Source: Haemophilus parainfluenzae
GTDB lineage: Bacteria; Pseudomonadota; Gammaproteobacteria; Enterobacterales; Pasteurellaceae
Assembly: GCF_014931375.1 (NCBI RefSeq)
Contig: NZ_CP063117.1
Location: forward strand, 248,001 to 312,000
DNA: 64,000 nucleotides
Reading direction: 5' to 3'
Below, one piece after another: positions 49,487 through 59,839 of the stretch. Each line of letters starts with the position of its first letter. Positions within the stretch are counted from its first letter, which is position 1. The notes under the pieces were generated by a model, which had not been told where the DNA came from, ran no database searches, and saw only the letters and a list, made by a program, of their open reading frames with translations. The position numbers were made by a program, and so were the translations under genes.

Positions 49487-52400
49487 CTACCATTGATAAC
49501 CTACACCAGCACCAACATTATAATCACCTTGAGTGGTTGCAGCCCCGCTGACTTTGAAGATAACTTTATTGTTATCGCTCGCACGAGAGTAACCTACTGC
49601 AACGGCACTTTCACCTTTGTAGTTACCTACACCAAGGCCAACCATTGAACCACCTGGTTTAGTCACTTGTGGAATATTCGCTGCAGCAGTTGCTCCTGCG
49701 ATACCACCACGAAGTTTCTTATCAGTTTTCTTCATTTCACTACGAACTGCACCAACAGAACGATCAACATATTGTTTGTTTGCTGCATCCGTACCACGAA
49801 CAGGATCTGCGACATTTGTGATTCGGCGTTCATTACCAACTGAACCCACTGAAACAGTATTAGCTTCATTTGCTACAGAGCCTTGGCCTAGTGCTACTGA
49901 GTTAGCTGCAGTTGCTTTCGCACCTTGACCCACTGCGGTTGAGTTTTTACCTGAAGCTTGTGAGTTATTGCCCAATGCAGTGCCATTTTCGCCACTTGCA
50001 TTTGATCCATAACCAACCGCAGTCGCATCTTTACCTTTCGCTTTCGCACTATCACGTTTACTAGTGTTATCCGCTGCAAATGCAGTTTTACCATCTTTAC
50101 TGATCAATCCTGAATCTTCAATACGTTTTGCTGTGCTTTCAGCCGCTGTCGCTGAAGATTTAGCTGCCGAAGCAGAAGAGCTTGCTGCAGTCGCTGAACT
50201 ATCTGCCGCTGAAGCTGATGAGCTTGCTGCAGTTGCAGAGCTGTCTGCTGCTGATGCTGAGGAGCTTGCTGCTGTCGCTGAGCTATCTGCCGCTGAAGCG
50301 GATGAACTTGCTGCTGTCGCTGAGCTGTCTGCTGCAGATGCTGATGAGCTTGCTGCAGTCGCTGAGCTATCTGCTGCTGATGCTGAGGAGCTTGCTGCGG
50401 TTGCAGAAGAATCTGCCGCTGAAGCTGAAGAGCTTGCTGCGGTTGCAGAAGAATCTGCCGCTGATGCTGAAGAGCTTGCAGCTTTTGCAGAGCTGTCTGC
50501 TGCTGACGCTGATGAACTTGCTGCGGTTGCTGAGCTATCTGCCGCTGACGCTGAAGAACTTGCTGCGGTTGCTGAGCTATCTGCCGCTGACGCTGAAGAA
50601 CTAGCTGCGGTTGCTGAGCTATCTGCCGCTGAAGCTGAAGAGCTCGCTGCAGTCGCTGAAGAATCTGCTGCTGATGCTGAAGAACTTGCTGCAGTTGCAG
50701 AAGAATCTGCCGCTGATGCGGATGAGCTCGCAGCTGTCGCTGAGCTATCTGCTGCTGAAGCTGAAGAGCTTGCAGCTGTTGCTGAGCTGTCTGCCGCTGA
50801 AGCGGATGAACTTGCAGCTGTCGCTGAGCTATCTGCTGCTGAAGCTGAAGAGCTTGCTGCGGTCGCTGAGCTGTCCGCTGCTGAAGCTGATGAACTTGCT
50901 GCAGTCGCAGAAGAATCTGCCGCTGATGCTGAAGAACTTGCTGCAGTCGCAGAAGAATCTGCCGCTGATGCTGAAGAACTTGCTGCTTTTGCAGAGCTGT
51001 CTGCTGCTGACGCTGATGAGCTTGCTGCGGTTGCTGAGCTATCTGCTGCTGAAGCTGAAGAGCTTGCTGCAGTTGCAGAAGAATCTGCCGCTGATGCGGA
51101 TGAGCTTGCGGCTTTCGCTGAAGAATCTGCTGCTGATGCTGAAGAGCTTGCTGCAGTCGCAGAAGAATCTGCCGCTGATGCTGAAGAACTTGCTGCTTTT
51201 GCAGAGCTGTCTGCTGCTGACGCTGATGAGCTTGCTGCGGTTGCTGAGCTATCTGCCGCTGATGCTGAAGAACTTGCTGCTTTTGCAGAAGAATCTGCCG
51301 CAGATGCTGAAGTACTTGCTGCTGTCGCTGAGCTATTTGCTGATGAAGCGGCACTTACAGCTGCTGAAGCTGCACTTTCAATTTTACTTAAGTTGCTGGT
51401 AACCACTTCCGCCGCTGATGTTGCCGCTGAAGCTGCTGTAGAGGCTAAAGAAACTGCACTACTTGCACTTGAAGCGGCTGTCTTAGCTGTTTCGTTTGTT
51501 TTATCTAATTGTGAAGTTACTGCATAAAGTTGTGAACCATTGATCGCTTCTGTTGAAGTCGCGGAAATATTTCCTGCTGCAACATTGATCAATTTACGCT
51601 CATCACCTGCCGCACCGACGCTTACGAAGCTACCTGCACCTGCAACGGTTCCTTTGAAGCCACTATAGGTTAAATTACCTACAGTTGCAGAAGTTACATT
51701 CGCAATTGAATGTGAGCCTGCTGTGGTTGAATGATTACCTAATACTACCGCTTCATCTAAACCCGCAGCGATATTTAAGTTATTACCCAATACGGTTGTG
51801 CCATTTGATGCAATAGTATTACCGTGTCCAATAATCGTGTTATTTTTAACGCCATCTTTTACATTATTTGCAACGCCTACAGCAATGGTATTTTGAGTAT
51901 TATTACCAACAAGGTTATATACCCCTAACGCGGTGCCATTATTCACATTTTCGCCAACCCAAGTGCGAGCACCAACTGATGTACCATTTGTTGTGCTGTT
52001 ATCCACACCAGCGTAATGACCTAATGCTGTGCCATCATTCGTATTTGGACGAACATAACTTCTTGAACCTACAACGGTTGCATTCACAGAATCTTTACCT
52101 GCAGCAGAGAATTGACCAACAACAGTCGCATTTTGGGCACCAGCTTGAACTTCTGAGTTAGAACCTAATAGAGTTGCATTAGTACTACCCGCTTTTATGC
52201 TTGAGTTTTTACCAATGACTGTTGCATTTGCTGCATCAGTATAAACAGCACTACCAGAACCAATTACAATTGCATCTTCAGATGCTGCTGAAGATTTATA
52301 CCCCATCACAACGGCACCAGCTGCAGCTGTTGTTGTAGTGGCTTCTACACCTGCAGTAATAGAGTTTCTGCCTTGTGCCCCACCTGCTAAACCAACTTTA

Positions 52401-53803
52401 TCATTATTAGTAGTTTTAGCAGCATCAGAAGACGCATCATTAGAACCATTATTTACATGGAAATAGTTAGTTGTATTTAATGCTTGATTTGCTGCATCTA
52501 ATGCTGTATTAGCTGTTGTATTAGCTGCGTTAGCTGTTGTATTAGCCGCATTAGCAGTTGTGTTAGCCGCATTAGCAGTTGTATTAGCCGCATTAGCCGT
52601 TGTGTTAGCTGCATTAGCCGTTGTGTTAGCCGCATTAGCAGTTGTGTTAGCTACAGTTGCTGTGCTTAATGCATTGCTAATATTAGCTTTAGCTGTAGTA
52701 GAAAGATCGTAAACTACATCACCAGTGCTAGAAACAGTTGCAATAGTTTCTGTTCCATTTTTAAAATTAAGCTTACTATCATTGTTAATACGTGCTTTTG
52801 ATAAACCATTTTCTGCAGCATTAAAGCCCACATTAGTCATTACTGCATAAAGTTGGCTACCATTAACAGCATCTGTAGAAGTGCTACTTAGGCGACCAGC
52901 ACCCACGTTTTGGATTTGGCGTTGTTGTTGTTCTGTACCAACAGAAACTGCTCCAGAAAAACCTGTAGTGCCAGCAAAATCAACGGGTTTGCCATTAAAT
53001 GTTGCTTTTTTAGCTGAGTCATCGAATTTATTTTCTTTAGCTTCAGATTGCGCACCTAATGCCACACCATACTCAACACCAGTCTTAGCAAGCATACCAA
53101 TTGCTACTGCGCCAGTAGCTGTTACATTCGCTCTAGTACCTAAAGCGGTACCTGAAGCGCCACTTACAAATGCATTTGCCCCAAATGCAGAACCATAATT
53201 CGCGGCCTCAGTAACATTAGCCTCAGGACCAACAGCAACACTATATGCACCTACTGCTTTAGCACCCTGTGAAATCGAAGTAGAATTAAGTCCAGCAGCT
53301 TCAGCTTCAGCACCAATTGCTATCGCATTATCTTTACGAACAATTGCAGTATTACCGACAGCTACACCATTAGCTGCAGCATTAGCTAAACGTCCTACAG
53401 CAACAGATTGAGTTTGAGCATTTGAATTCGAACCAATAGCGACTGCATCTTGCCCATTAGCATAAACAGTATGACCAATTGCGATACCTTTAACCCCTCC
53501 AGTTGCTTTTGATGATGCCCCCACAACAACAGCACCAGGCCCATCCGTCCAACTTCCACTACCAATTGCTATCGCTTGACCAGCAGTTCGAGTCACTGTG
53601 CCTTCAGGAATTGCAGCATATGCAATACCCGTTACATCTAAAAGCAATAAAGATAATGCCGATAATTTAAAAATTTTGCCTAATGAGGACTTGCTCTCCC
53701 CGTGCGTGTCACAAGATGATTTCACTTGCCCTTTTGCTAATTCGGACGTTACTACCAACGACTGAGTAGTACGATTCCAAATCACTTTAAAAATCTTATT
53801 CAT
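49487..53803 (-). CDS. Trimeric autotransporter adhesin with Ser/Ala-rich repeat stalk
   Basis: This is a 1438-residue type Vc secreted adhesin. The extended signal peptide begins [18 protein letters not shown] and cleaves near AYA-AIPEG (about 63). Residues 70-270 hold YadA-like head repeats ([24 protein letters not shown]). A neck motif follows ([20 protein letters not shown]), then NTTANAA heptads (about 384-431), a second head (455-715) and a second neck ([20 protein letters not shown]). A stalk of about 28 Ser/Ala repeats of 14 residues covers about 820-1220. A third short head leads to the C-terminal YadA anchor barrel ending GVGYQW. AGGAG lies an unusually long 12 bases before the ATG. 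The gene contains no uptake core. Confidence 0.95.
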   Translation of the reverse strand: MNKIFKVIWNRTTQSLVVTSELAKGQVKSSCDTHGESKSSLGKIFKLSALSLLLLDVTGIAYAAIPEGTVTRTAGQAIAIGSGSWTDGPGAVVVGASSKATGGVKGIAIGHTVYANGQDAVAIGSNSNAQTQSVAVGRLANAAANGVAVGNTAIVRKDNAIAIGAEAEAAGLNSTSISQGAKAVGAYSVAVGPEANVTEAANYGSAFGANAFVSGASGTALGTRANVTATGAVAIGMLAKTGVEYGVALGAQSEAKENKFDDSAKKATFNGKPVDFAGTTGFSGAVSVGTEQQQRQIQNVGAGRLSSTSTDAVNGSQLYAVMTNVGFNAAENGLSKARINNDSKLNFKNGTETIATVSSTGDVVYDLSTTAKANISNALSTATVANTTANAANTTANAANTTANAANTTANAANTTANAANTTANAANTTANTALDAANQALNTTNYFHVNNGSNDASSDAAKTTNNDKVGLAGGAQGRNSITAGVEATTTTAAAGAVVMGYKSSAASEDAIVIGSGSAVYTDAANATVIGKNSSIKAGSTNATLLGSNSEVQAGAQNATVVGQFSAAGKDSVNATVVGSRSYVRPNTNDGTALGHYAGVDNSTTNGTSVGARTWVGENVNNGTALGVYNLVGNNTQNTIAVGVANNVKDGVKNNTIIGHGNTIASNGTTVLGNNLNIAAGLDEAVVLGNHSTTAGSHSIANVTSATVGNLTYSGFKGTVAGAGSFVSVGAAGDERKLINVAAGNISATSTEAINGSQLYAVTSQLDKTNETAKTAASSASSAVSLASTAASAATSAAEVVTSNLSKIESAASAAVSAASSANSSATAASTSASAADSSAKAASSSASAADSSATAASSSASAADSSAKAASSSASAADSSATAASSSASAADSSAKAASSSASAADSSATAASSSASAADSSATAASSSASAADSSAKAASSSASAADSSATAASSSASAADSSATAASSSASAADSSATAASSSASAADSSATAASSSASAADSSATAASSSASAADSSATAASSSASAADSSATAASSSASAADSSATAASSSASAADSSATAASSSASAADSSATAASSSASAADSSATAASSSASAADSSAKAASSSASAADSSATAASSSASAADSSATAASSSASAADSSATAASSSASAADSSATAASSSASAADSSATAASSSASAADSSATAASSSASAADSSATAASSSASAAKSSATAAESTAKRIEDSGLISKDGKTAFAADNTSKRDSAKAKGKDATAVGYGSNASGENGTALGNNSQASGKNSTAVGQGAKATAANSVALGQGSVANEANTVSVGSVGNERRITNVADPVRGTDAANKQYVDRSVGAVRSEMKKTDKKLRGGIAGATAAANIPQVTKPGGSMVGLGVGNYKGESAVAVGYSRASDNNKVIFKVSGAATTQGDYNVGAGVGYQW
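50140..51345 (-). repeat. 42-bp tandem repeats encoding the Ser/Ala stalk
   Basis: About 28 tandem units of 42 bp encode [14 protein letters not shown] or the variant with Lys in place of Thr (SSAKAAS). Each unit is two heptads. The copies differ at synonymous third positions, so the array is not freshly expanded throughout, but some blocks of several units recur nearly identically. Because 42 is divisible by three, copy changes alter stalk length and not reading frame. The final unit has Lys for Asp ([11 protein letters not shown]). Confidence 0.92.
52508..52652 (-). repeat. 21-bp tandem repeats encoding NTTANAA heptads
   Basis: About seven units of 21 bp encode NTTANAA in the first stalk of the autotransporter; the last is changed to NTTANTA. 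The period of seven residues fits a trimeric coiled coil with Asn/Thr-rich positions. Confidence 0.88.
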
Positions 53804-53836
53804 AAAAAAATAAAACTCCTTTGCATAAATTTAACT

Positions 53837-53842
53837 ATTATA
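53837..53842 (-). promoter_or_regulatory. Possible -10 element of the autotransporter gene
   Basis: TATAAT on the minus strand, 34 bases before the start codon. No convincing -35 is found at 16-18 bases, so an activator or another promoter may be used. Confidence 0.35.
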
Positions 53843-54131
53843 AAACGATGATCCTACCTCAAAACGCAAAAGCAGAAACCAATCCCCATTATCTAACACA
53901 CGCTTAATAAAATCTAGGCATTTTCAATATAATTTTTGTAAAAGTATGTAAATAAATTATCTTAAAAAAACAAACACATATTTATTTTATTTTTATACTC
54001 AGAAACTATAACAAAATCCCACTCTCTGCTTTAGCAATACCGACACTTGTTTGTTATGAAAAAACGTCATTAAAATTGACCGCACTTTTATCTAAACAAG
54101 CGCGGTCATTCTTGAAATAATTCTAATTCAC

Positions 54132-54144
54132 GTTCATAATGAAC
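54132..54144. promoter_or_regulatory. Palindrome GTTCAT-A-ATGAAC upstream of emrA
   Basis: A perfect 13-bp palindrome, overlapped by a second dyad ATGAA-N6-TTCAT just downstream, about 65 bases before the emrA start. Efflux operons are often controlled by MarR or TetR repressors at such sites; the regulator is unknown. Confidence 0.45.
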
Positions 54145-54164
54145 AAATATTCATATTTTATAGA

Positions 54165-54192
54165 CTGAAGCTTTTTTTACTTCAGCATTTTT
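54165..54192 (+). terminator. Hairpin with T-run in the emrA leader
   Basis: CTGAAG-N9-CTTCAG followed by CATTTTTTC, ending 17 bases before the emrA ATG. The 6-bp stem is weak. It could attenuate emrAB or be chance. Confidence 0.35.
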
Positions 54193-54208
54193 TCATAAGG
54201 CTCGCATT

Positions 54209-55378
54209 ATGACCGAGCAACATTCAGATATACAAAATTCTTCCAATAATAAATCCCAACAACGTAAAAAAGGACTTTCTATTTTTATCCTTTTGCTTCT
54301 TCTGATTGCAATCGGTTCGGCGGCTTATTGGTATCTCTTTATTAAAGGCTTTGAAGAAACGGAAGATGCCTATGTCAGCGGCAATCAGGTGATGGTATCG
54401 GCACAAGTCGCGGGGAATATTTCGAAAATTAATGTCGATAATATGGATCCCGTACAAGCGGGTGACGTGTTATTAGAACTGGATGATACCAACGCCAAAT
54501 TAAGTTTTGAGCAAGCTAAAAGCAATTTAGCCAATGCGGTTCGCCAAATTTCTCAACTAAATTACACTGTAAAACAATTGAAATCCGCCGTTCGTGCGAA
54601 TGAAATCACCCTTGCTCAAGCACAAGGAAACTTGAACCGTCGTGTGCAATTAGTCAAAGATGGGGCGATTGATAAAGAATCTTTCCAACACGCCAAAGAA
54701 GCGGTTGAGCTTGCCAAAGCAAACTTAACGACTTCACAAAACCAACTTGAGGCTAATCAAGCCTTATTGCTAGACGGGCCTTTAAGTGAACAACCCCAAA
54801 TTCAAAGTGCGGTCAGTAATTTGAAACAAGCTTGGTTGAATTTAGAACGCACAAAAATCCGCAGTCCAATTAAAGGCTATGTGGCTCGTCGTAATGCTCA
54901 AGTAGGACAAGCGGTTTCTGTTGGTGGCGCATTAATGGCGGTGGTGACTACCGATCAAATGTGGTTAGATGCCAACTTCAAAGAAACACAATTAACCCAT
55001 ATGCGAATTGGTCAGCCAGTTGAAATTCATTTCGACCTTTATGGCAAGGATAAAACCTTTAATGGAAAAGTCGTCGGAATTGAAATGGGGACAGGCAGCG
55101 CATTCTCATTATTACCCACTCAAAATGCGACGGGGAACTGGATCAAAGTGGTGCAGCGTGTGCCGGTGCGTATTCAATTAGATCCGCAACAGCTGGCTGA
55201 AAATCCATTACGCATCGGTCTTTCTGCCACTGTGAAAGTAAATGTGAGCGATAGCCAAGGTGAAACCTTGCGTGACCAAGCGCCATCTACAACGCTTTAT
55301 TCCACGAATGTGCTGCAATATGATGAAAGTGCGGTCAATAATTTGATCGAATCTATTATTCGCGACAATAGCTATTAG
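54209..55378 (+). CDS. emrA: EmrA-like membrane fusion protein of multidrug efflux
   Basis: EmrA bridges the EmrB transporter to an outer-membrane channel. The 389-residue protein has a cytoplasmic start, one membrane segment (about 25-45, LSIFILLLLLIAIGSAAYWYL in part) and the HlyD-type lipoyl region with EETEDAYVSGNQVMVSAQVAG and SPIKGYVARRNAQVGQAVS. A coiled-coil hairpin (about 95-205) lies between the lipoyl halves. emrB starts nine bases after its stop. Two uptake cores lie inside. Confidence 0.94.
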   Translation: MTEQHSDIQNSSNNKSQQRKKGLSIFILLLLLIAIGSAAYWYLFIKGFEETEDAYVSGNQVMVSAQVAGNISKINVDNMDPVQAGDVLLELDDTNAKLSFEQAKSNLANAVRQISQLNYTVKQLKSAVRANEITLAQAQGNLNRRVQLVKDGAIDKESFQHAKEAVELAKANLTTSQNQLEANQALLLDGPLSEQPQIQSAVSNLKQAWLNLERTKIRSPIKGYVARRNAQVGQAVSVGGALMAVVTTDQMWLDANFKETQLTHMRIGQPVEIHFDLYGKDKTFNGKVVGIEMGTGSAFSLLPTQNATGNWIKVVQRVPVRIQLDPQQLAENPLRIGLSATVKVNVSDSQGETLRDQAPSTTLYSTNVLQYDESAVNNLIESIIRDNSY

Positions 55379-55386
55379 GTTCTGTT

Positions 55387-56913
55387 ATGCCGCAATCTCA
55401 TTTCAAGCCGCTGCAAGGCGGTGCGCTAGCGATGCTCACATTGGTGCTTTCATTAGCCACCTTTATGCTTGTGCTGGACTCCACCATCGCTAACGTAGCC
55501 ATTCCAACCATTGCAGGGGATTTGGGTGCCTCGTCCAGCCAAGGAACCTGGGTGATCACCTCGTTCGGTGTGGCAAATGCTATTTCGATTCCGATTACAG
55601 GCTGGCTGGCAAAACGTTTTGGTGAAGTGCGGTTATTTTTAATCGCAACGCTATTATTCGTGCTAGCCTCTTGGCTTTGTGGTATTGCAAATAGCTTGGA
55701 AATGTTGATCGTTTTTCGCGTCCTTCAAGGTGCGGTAGCCGGCCCAATCATTCCCCTTTCTCAAAGTTTATTATTAAATAACTACCCACCTGAAAAACGC
55801 GGAATGGCATTGGCCTTTTGGTCAATGACGATCGTCGTCGCCCCGATTTGTGGCCCGATTTTAGGCGGTTGGATCAGCGATAATATTCACTGGGGTTGGA
55901 TTTTCTTTATCAACGTTCCGATTGGGCTTGCCGTTGTCTTAATCAGTTGGAAAGTTTTAGAAGGCCGAGAAAGCAGAATTTCTCATCAACCTGTTAATAC
56001 GGTTGGGCTGATTTTGTTAGCGCTCGGTGTAGGTGCGTTACAATTGATGCTGGATCAAGGTCGCGAGCTAGACTGGTTTAATTCCACTGAAATTATCGTA
56101 CTCACCATTATCGCAGCGATAGGGTTAATCGCCCTCATCATTTGGGAACTCACGGACGATAATCCAGTTGTGGATGTCTCCTTATTCAAATCCCGAAATT
56201 TCACCGTAGGTTGTGTTTCGACTAGCCTTGCTTTCTTGGTGTATTCAGGGACGGTCGTGCTCATCCCGCTGCTGCTCCAACAGGTTTACAACTATACCGC
56301 AACATGGGCGGGGCTTGCGGCTGCACCAGTTGGATTATTACCGATTCTACTTGCACCGATTATCGGAAAATTCGGCAATAAAATTGATATGCGGATTTTA
56401 ATCACCGTCAGTTTTATGGTTTATGCGCTCACCTTTTATTGGCGAGCCGTGACGTTTGAACCTGGCATGACCTTTGCCGATGTTGCCTTGCCACAATTTG
56501 TGCAAGGTTTAGCGGTTGCTTGCTTCTTTATGCCGCTGACAACCATTACGCTTTCTGGTTTACCGCCCGAAAAAATGGCTTCGGCGTCGAGCTTATTTAA
56601 TTTCCTTCGAACCCTTGCCGGCTCAATAGGCACATCACTTACTACTTTTATTTGGTATAACCGCGAAGCCGTGCATCATACTCAACTCACGGAAGCGATT
56701 AACCCATATAATCCGATTTCCCAACAGTTCTTCCAAACGATGGGGAGTTTTGGTTTAAGTGAAGAACAAACGGCATCATATATTGCCAGACAAATCACTG
56801 CTCAAGGCTTTATTATTGGTGCTAACGAGATCTTCTTTGTCTCCGCGATAACGTTCATTTCCTTGGTTGTTCTCATTTGGTTTGCTAAACCACCGTTCAG
56901 TAGCAAACATTAA
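55387..56913 (+). CDS. emrB: EmrB-like MFS multidrug efflux transporter (DHA2, 14 segments)
   Basis: EmrB is a proton-driven drug exporter in the inner membrane. The 508-residue protein has about 14 hydrophobic segments and the DHA2-family motifs LDSTIANVAIPTIAGDLG, GWLAKRFGEVRLFL and RVLQGAVAGPIIPLSQSLLL. SSLFNFLRTLAGSIGTS lies in the second half. It is cotranscribed with emrA. Substrates cannot be told from sequence. It converges on uvrA through an uptake-signal terminator. Confidence 0.95.
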   Translation: MPQSHFKPLQGGALAMLTLVLSLATFMLVLDSTIANVAIPTIAGDLGASSSQGTWVITSFGVANAISIPITGWLAKRFGEVRLFLIATLLFVLASWLCGIANSLEMLIVFRVLQGAVAGPIIPLSQSLLLNNYPPEKRGMALAFWSMTIVVAPICGPILGGWISDNIHWGWIFFINVPIGLAVVLISWKVLEGRESRISHQPVNTVGLILLALGVGALQLMLDQGRELDWFNSTEIIVLTIIAAIGLIALIIWELTDDNPVVDVSLFKSRNFTVGCVSTSLAFLVYSGTVVLIPLLLQQVYNYTATWAGLAAAPVGLLPILLAPIIGKFGNKIDMRILITVSFMVYALTFYWRAVTFEPGMTFADVALPQFVQGLAVACFFMPLTTITLSGLPPEKMASASSLFNFLRTLAGSIGTSLTTFIWYNREAVHHTQLTEAINPYNPISQQFFQTMGSFGLSEEQTASYIARQITAQGFIIGANEIFFVSAITFISLVVLIWFAKPPFSSKH

Positions 56914-56927
56914 AAACATCCAAAAAA

Positions 56928-56968
56928 ATAACCGCACTTTAATGATGTTCAAAAGTGCGGTTAGTTTT
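56928..56968. terminator. Bidirectional terminator between emrB and uvrA
   Basis: TAACCGCACTTT and AAAGTGCGGTTA pair across AATGATGTTCA, with T's following on both strands. Cores at 56931-56939 and 56953-56961. Confidence 0.85.
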
Positions 56969-56969
56969 T

Positions 56970-59801
56970 CTAGCCTTTTGCCAAAATGTCTTTTAGGAAT
57001 CTCGCGGTATGCGAGCCTTTGACTTTAGCGACCTCTTCCGGGGTGCCTGTCGCGATGATTTGACCACCGCCACTGCCCCCTTCTGGACCAAGATCCACAA
57101 TCCAGTCTGCGGTTTTGATCACATCTAAGTTGTGTTCGATCACCACGATAGTATTGCCTTGATCGCGCAAGCGGTGTAACACTTCGAGAAGTTGTTTAAT
57201 ATCGGCAAAATGCAGACCAGTTGTCGGTTCATCCAAAATATAAAGGGTTTTACCGGTATCGCGTTTTGAAAGCTCTGTCGCTAACTTAACGCGTTGTGCC
57301 TCACCACCTGAAAGCGTGGTAGAAGACTGACCTAAACGAATATAAGACAAGCCTACATCCATTAGGGTTTGCAATTTACGCGCAATCATTGGGATGGCAT
57401 CAAAAAACTCACGGGCTTCTTCCACCGTCATATCTAACACTTGGTGAATAGTTTTACCTTTGTATCGGATCTCTAAGGTTTCACGATTATAGCGTTTACC
57501 TTTACATTGATCACAAGGCACATACACATCCGGCAAGAAGTGCATTTCCACTTTTAGCACGCCATCACCTTGGCATGCTTCACAACGACCACCGCGTACG
57601 TTAAAACTAAAGCGTCCTGGATTATAACCACGCGCACGCGCCTCTGGTACGCCCGCAAATAATTCACGAATTGGCGTGAATAAACCGGTGTAAGTTGCAG
57701 GGTTAGAACGCGGTGTACGGCCGATCGGACTTTGGTTAATGTCGATCACTTTGTCAAAATATTCCAAGCCTTCAATGGATTTATAAGGCGCAAAATCCGT
57801 TTTTTCCGCACGATTTAAGGCGTTTTGAGCCAATGGGAATAACGTATCATTAATTAGCGTTGATTTGCCTGAACCTGATACCCCTGTGATGCAAGTAAAT
57901 AAGCCCACTGGGATCTCTAAATTCACACCTTTCAGATTATTCCCTGTCGCACCTTTTAATTTTAGAAGTTTGCTTTTATCAAGTGCGGTTCGTTTTTTAG
58001 GAATTTCAATTTTTTCTTCGCCTGATAAGAACTTACCCGTAATTGAATTTGGGTTCGCCATAATTTCTTTGGCTGTCCCCTGAGCAATCACTTGACCACC
58101 ATGCACACCAGCTCCAGGGCCAATATCAATAATATGATCGGCTTCTCGAATAGCATCTTCATCATGTTCCACCACGATCACGGTGTTGCCTAAATTACGC
58201 AGATGAATCAGCGTATTTAACAGACGCTCATTATCGCGTTGGTGTAAACCGATAGAAGGCTCATCCAACACATACATGACACCCACTAATCCCGCACCAA
58301 TCTGACTCGCAAGACGAATACGTTGCGCTTCCCCCCCCGAAAGAGTCTCGGCAGAACGAGAAAGGGAAAGATAATTTAACCCCACATTCACTAAGAATTC
58401 TAATCGCTCTCTGATCTCTTTCAGGATTTTTTCCGCAATTTGTGCTTTTTGACCGGTTAAAGTAAGCCCTTGGAAAAACTCAAGGCTTTCACCAATGCTT
58501 TTCTCTGAAATTTGCGGCAAGTTAATGCTGCCAATATACACGTTTCGAGCTTCAGGGCGAAGACGCGAGCCGCCACAATCTGCACAAGGTCGGTTACTGA
58601 TATTTTTCGCCAATTCTTCGCGTACAGACATGGATTCCGTTTCTTTATAACGGCGCGCCATATTATTTAAAATCCCTTCAAAAGGATGTTTACGGATCAC
58701 CACATCGCCACGGTCATTCATGTATTGGAATTCAATTTCTTCCTTGCCTGAACCGTGCATCACAATATCTTTAATTTTTTGTGACAAATCTTCGTATGGC
58801 GTTTCAATATCAAATTTATAATGCTTCGCCAACGAGGTAAGCATTTGATAGTAATAGAAATTGCGACGATCCCAACCTTTCACCGCACCACCTGCGAGGG
58901 AAATACTTTCATTTTGCACCACACGGCTTTCATCAAAGAACTGCTGAACACCTAAGCCATCACAAGTCGGACACGCCCCTGCCGGGTTATTAAATGAGAA
59001 TAAGCGAGGCTCTAATTCTGGTACGGAATAGCCACAATGCGGACAAGCAAAATTCGCCGAGAAAACTAATTCTTCAGCATTAGGATTATCCATATCAGCC
59101 ACCACAGCCGTACCACCAGAAAGCTCCAATGCTGTCTCAAAAGATTCTGCCAAACGTGTGGCTAAATCTGACCGCACTTTAAAGCGATCCACCACCACTT
59201 CAATGGTATGTTTTTTCTGTAAAGCAAGTTCTGGTGGATCGGATAAATCACAGATTTCACCATCAATTCTTGCACGAATATAACCTTGTGCCGCCAAGCT
59301 ATCTAACAACTTAACATGCTCACCTTTACGGTTTTTCACCACGGGCGCAAGCAACATCATTTTGCTTTCTTCAGGCAGACTTAAAACTTTATCCACCATT
59401 TGACTGATGGTTTGTGCCGTTAATGGCACATCATGATCAGGACAACGCGGCTCCCCTACGCGAGCAAACAGCAAACGCAGGTAATCGTAAATTTCGGTGA
59501 TCGTGCCCACGGTTGAACGCGGGTTATGAGAAGTGGATTTTTGCTCAATAGAAATCGCTGGCGACAAGCCCTCAATCGAATCCACATCAGGTTTTTCCAT
59601 CAAAGAAAGGAACTGACGCGCGTAAGCAGAGAGCGATTCCACATAACGACGCTGCCCTTCCGCATAAAGCGTATCAAATGCTAAAGAAGATTTGCCCGAA
59701 CCGGACAAACCTGTAATCACAATTAATTTATCGCGCGGAATGGTTAAATTGATGTTTTTGAGGTTGTGGGTTCTAGCCCCACGAATGTCGATAGTATCCA
59801 T
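56970..59801 (-). CDS. uvrA: Excinuclease ABC subunit A (UvrA)
   Basis: UvrA finds bulky DNA lesions and loads UvrB in nucleotide-excision repair. The 943-residue protein has two ABC modules: Walker [21 protein letters not shown] (about 31) and [20 protein letters not shown] (about 640), signatures [12 protein letters not shown] and [12 protein letters not shown]. Zinc-finger cysteines are in CPHCGYS/CPTCDG and [14 protein letters not shown]. It diverges from ssb; a LexA-box candidate lies between them, as in E. coli. Confidence 0.99.
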   Translation of the reverse strand: MDTIDIRGARTHNLKNINLTIPRDKLIVITGLSGSGKSSLAFDTLYAEGQRRYVESLSAYARQFLSLMEKPDVDSIEGLSPAISIEQKSTSHNPRSTVGTITEIYDYLRLLFARVGEPRCPDHDVPLTAQTISQMVDKVLSLPEESKMMLLAPVVKNRKGEHVKLLDSLAAQGYIRARIDGEICDLSDPPELALQKKHTIEVVVDRFKVRSDLATRLAESFETALELSGGTAVVADMDNPNAEELVFSANFACPHCGYSVPELEPRLFSFNNPAGACPTCDGLGVQQFFDESRVVQNESISLAGGAVKGWDRRNFYYYQMLTSLAKHYKFDIETPYEDLSQKIKDIVMHGSGKEEIEFQYMNDRGDVVIRKHPFEGILNNMARRYKETESMSVREELAKNISNRPCADCGGSRLRPEARNVYIGSINLPQISEKSIGESLEFFQGLTLTGQKAQIAEKILKEIRERLEFLVNVGLNYLSLSRSAETLSGGEAQRIRLASQIGAGLVGVMYVLDEPSIGLHQRDNERLLNTLIHLRNLGNTVIVVEHDEDAIREADHIIDIGPGAGVHGGQVIAQGTAKEIMANPNSITGKFLSGEEKIEIPKKRTALDKSKLLKLKGATGNNLKGVNLEIPVGLFTCITGVSGSGKSTLINDTLFPLAQNALNRAEKTDFAPYKSIEGLEYFDKVIDINQSPIGRTPRSNPATYTGLFTPIRELFAGVPEARARGYNPGRFSFNVRGGRCEACQGDGVLKVEMHFLPDVYVPCDQCKGKRYNRETLEIRYKGKTIHQVLDMTVEEAREFFDAIPMIARKLQTLMDVGLSYIRLGQSSTTLSGGEAQRVKLATELSKRDTGKTLYILDEPTTGLHFADIKQLLEVLHRLRDQGNTIVVIEHNLDVIKTADWIVDLGPEGGSGGGQIIATGTPEEVAKVKGSHTARFLKDILAKG

Positions 59802-59839
59802 AAAAAAAGCGATTGCCTTAAGAAAATAAATTCAAAAAT

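Larger units (their letters stand above)
53804..54208. other. Divergent intergenic region between the autotransporter and emrA
   Basis: About 400 AT-rich bases. On the autotransporter side are a T7 run between ribosome-binding site and start (53804-53810) and a possible -10 TATAAT (minus strand, 53842-53837). In the middle are one uptake core (54079-54087) and a near-match GCGCGGTC in opposed orientation. On the emrA side are a 13-bp palindrome and a small hairpin followed by T's. No gene is evident. Confidence 0.6.

Noticed and set aside
50104..51354. 416-codon Gln-rich frame on the minus strand in the same array.
   Set aside because: Shadow frame of the repeat; no start signal and no recognisable domain.
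50064..51527. 487-codon plus-strand open frame ([11 protein letters not shown] repeats) antisense to the autotransporter.
   Set aside because: It exists only because the 42-bp unit lacks stops in that frame; no ribosome-binding site or promoter was seen, and the minus-strand frame has a complete domain structure.
52508..52652. Regular short repeats that might suggest a CRISPR array.
   Set aside because: Units are contiguous, without spacers, and encode heptads in frame with the adhesin. The same holds for the array at 50140-51345.
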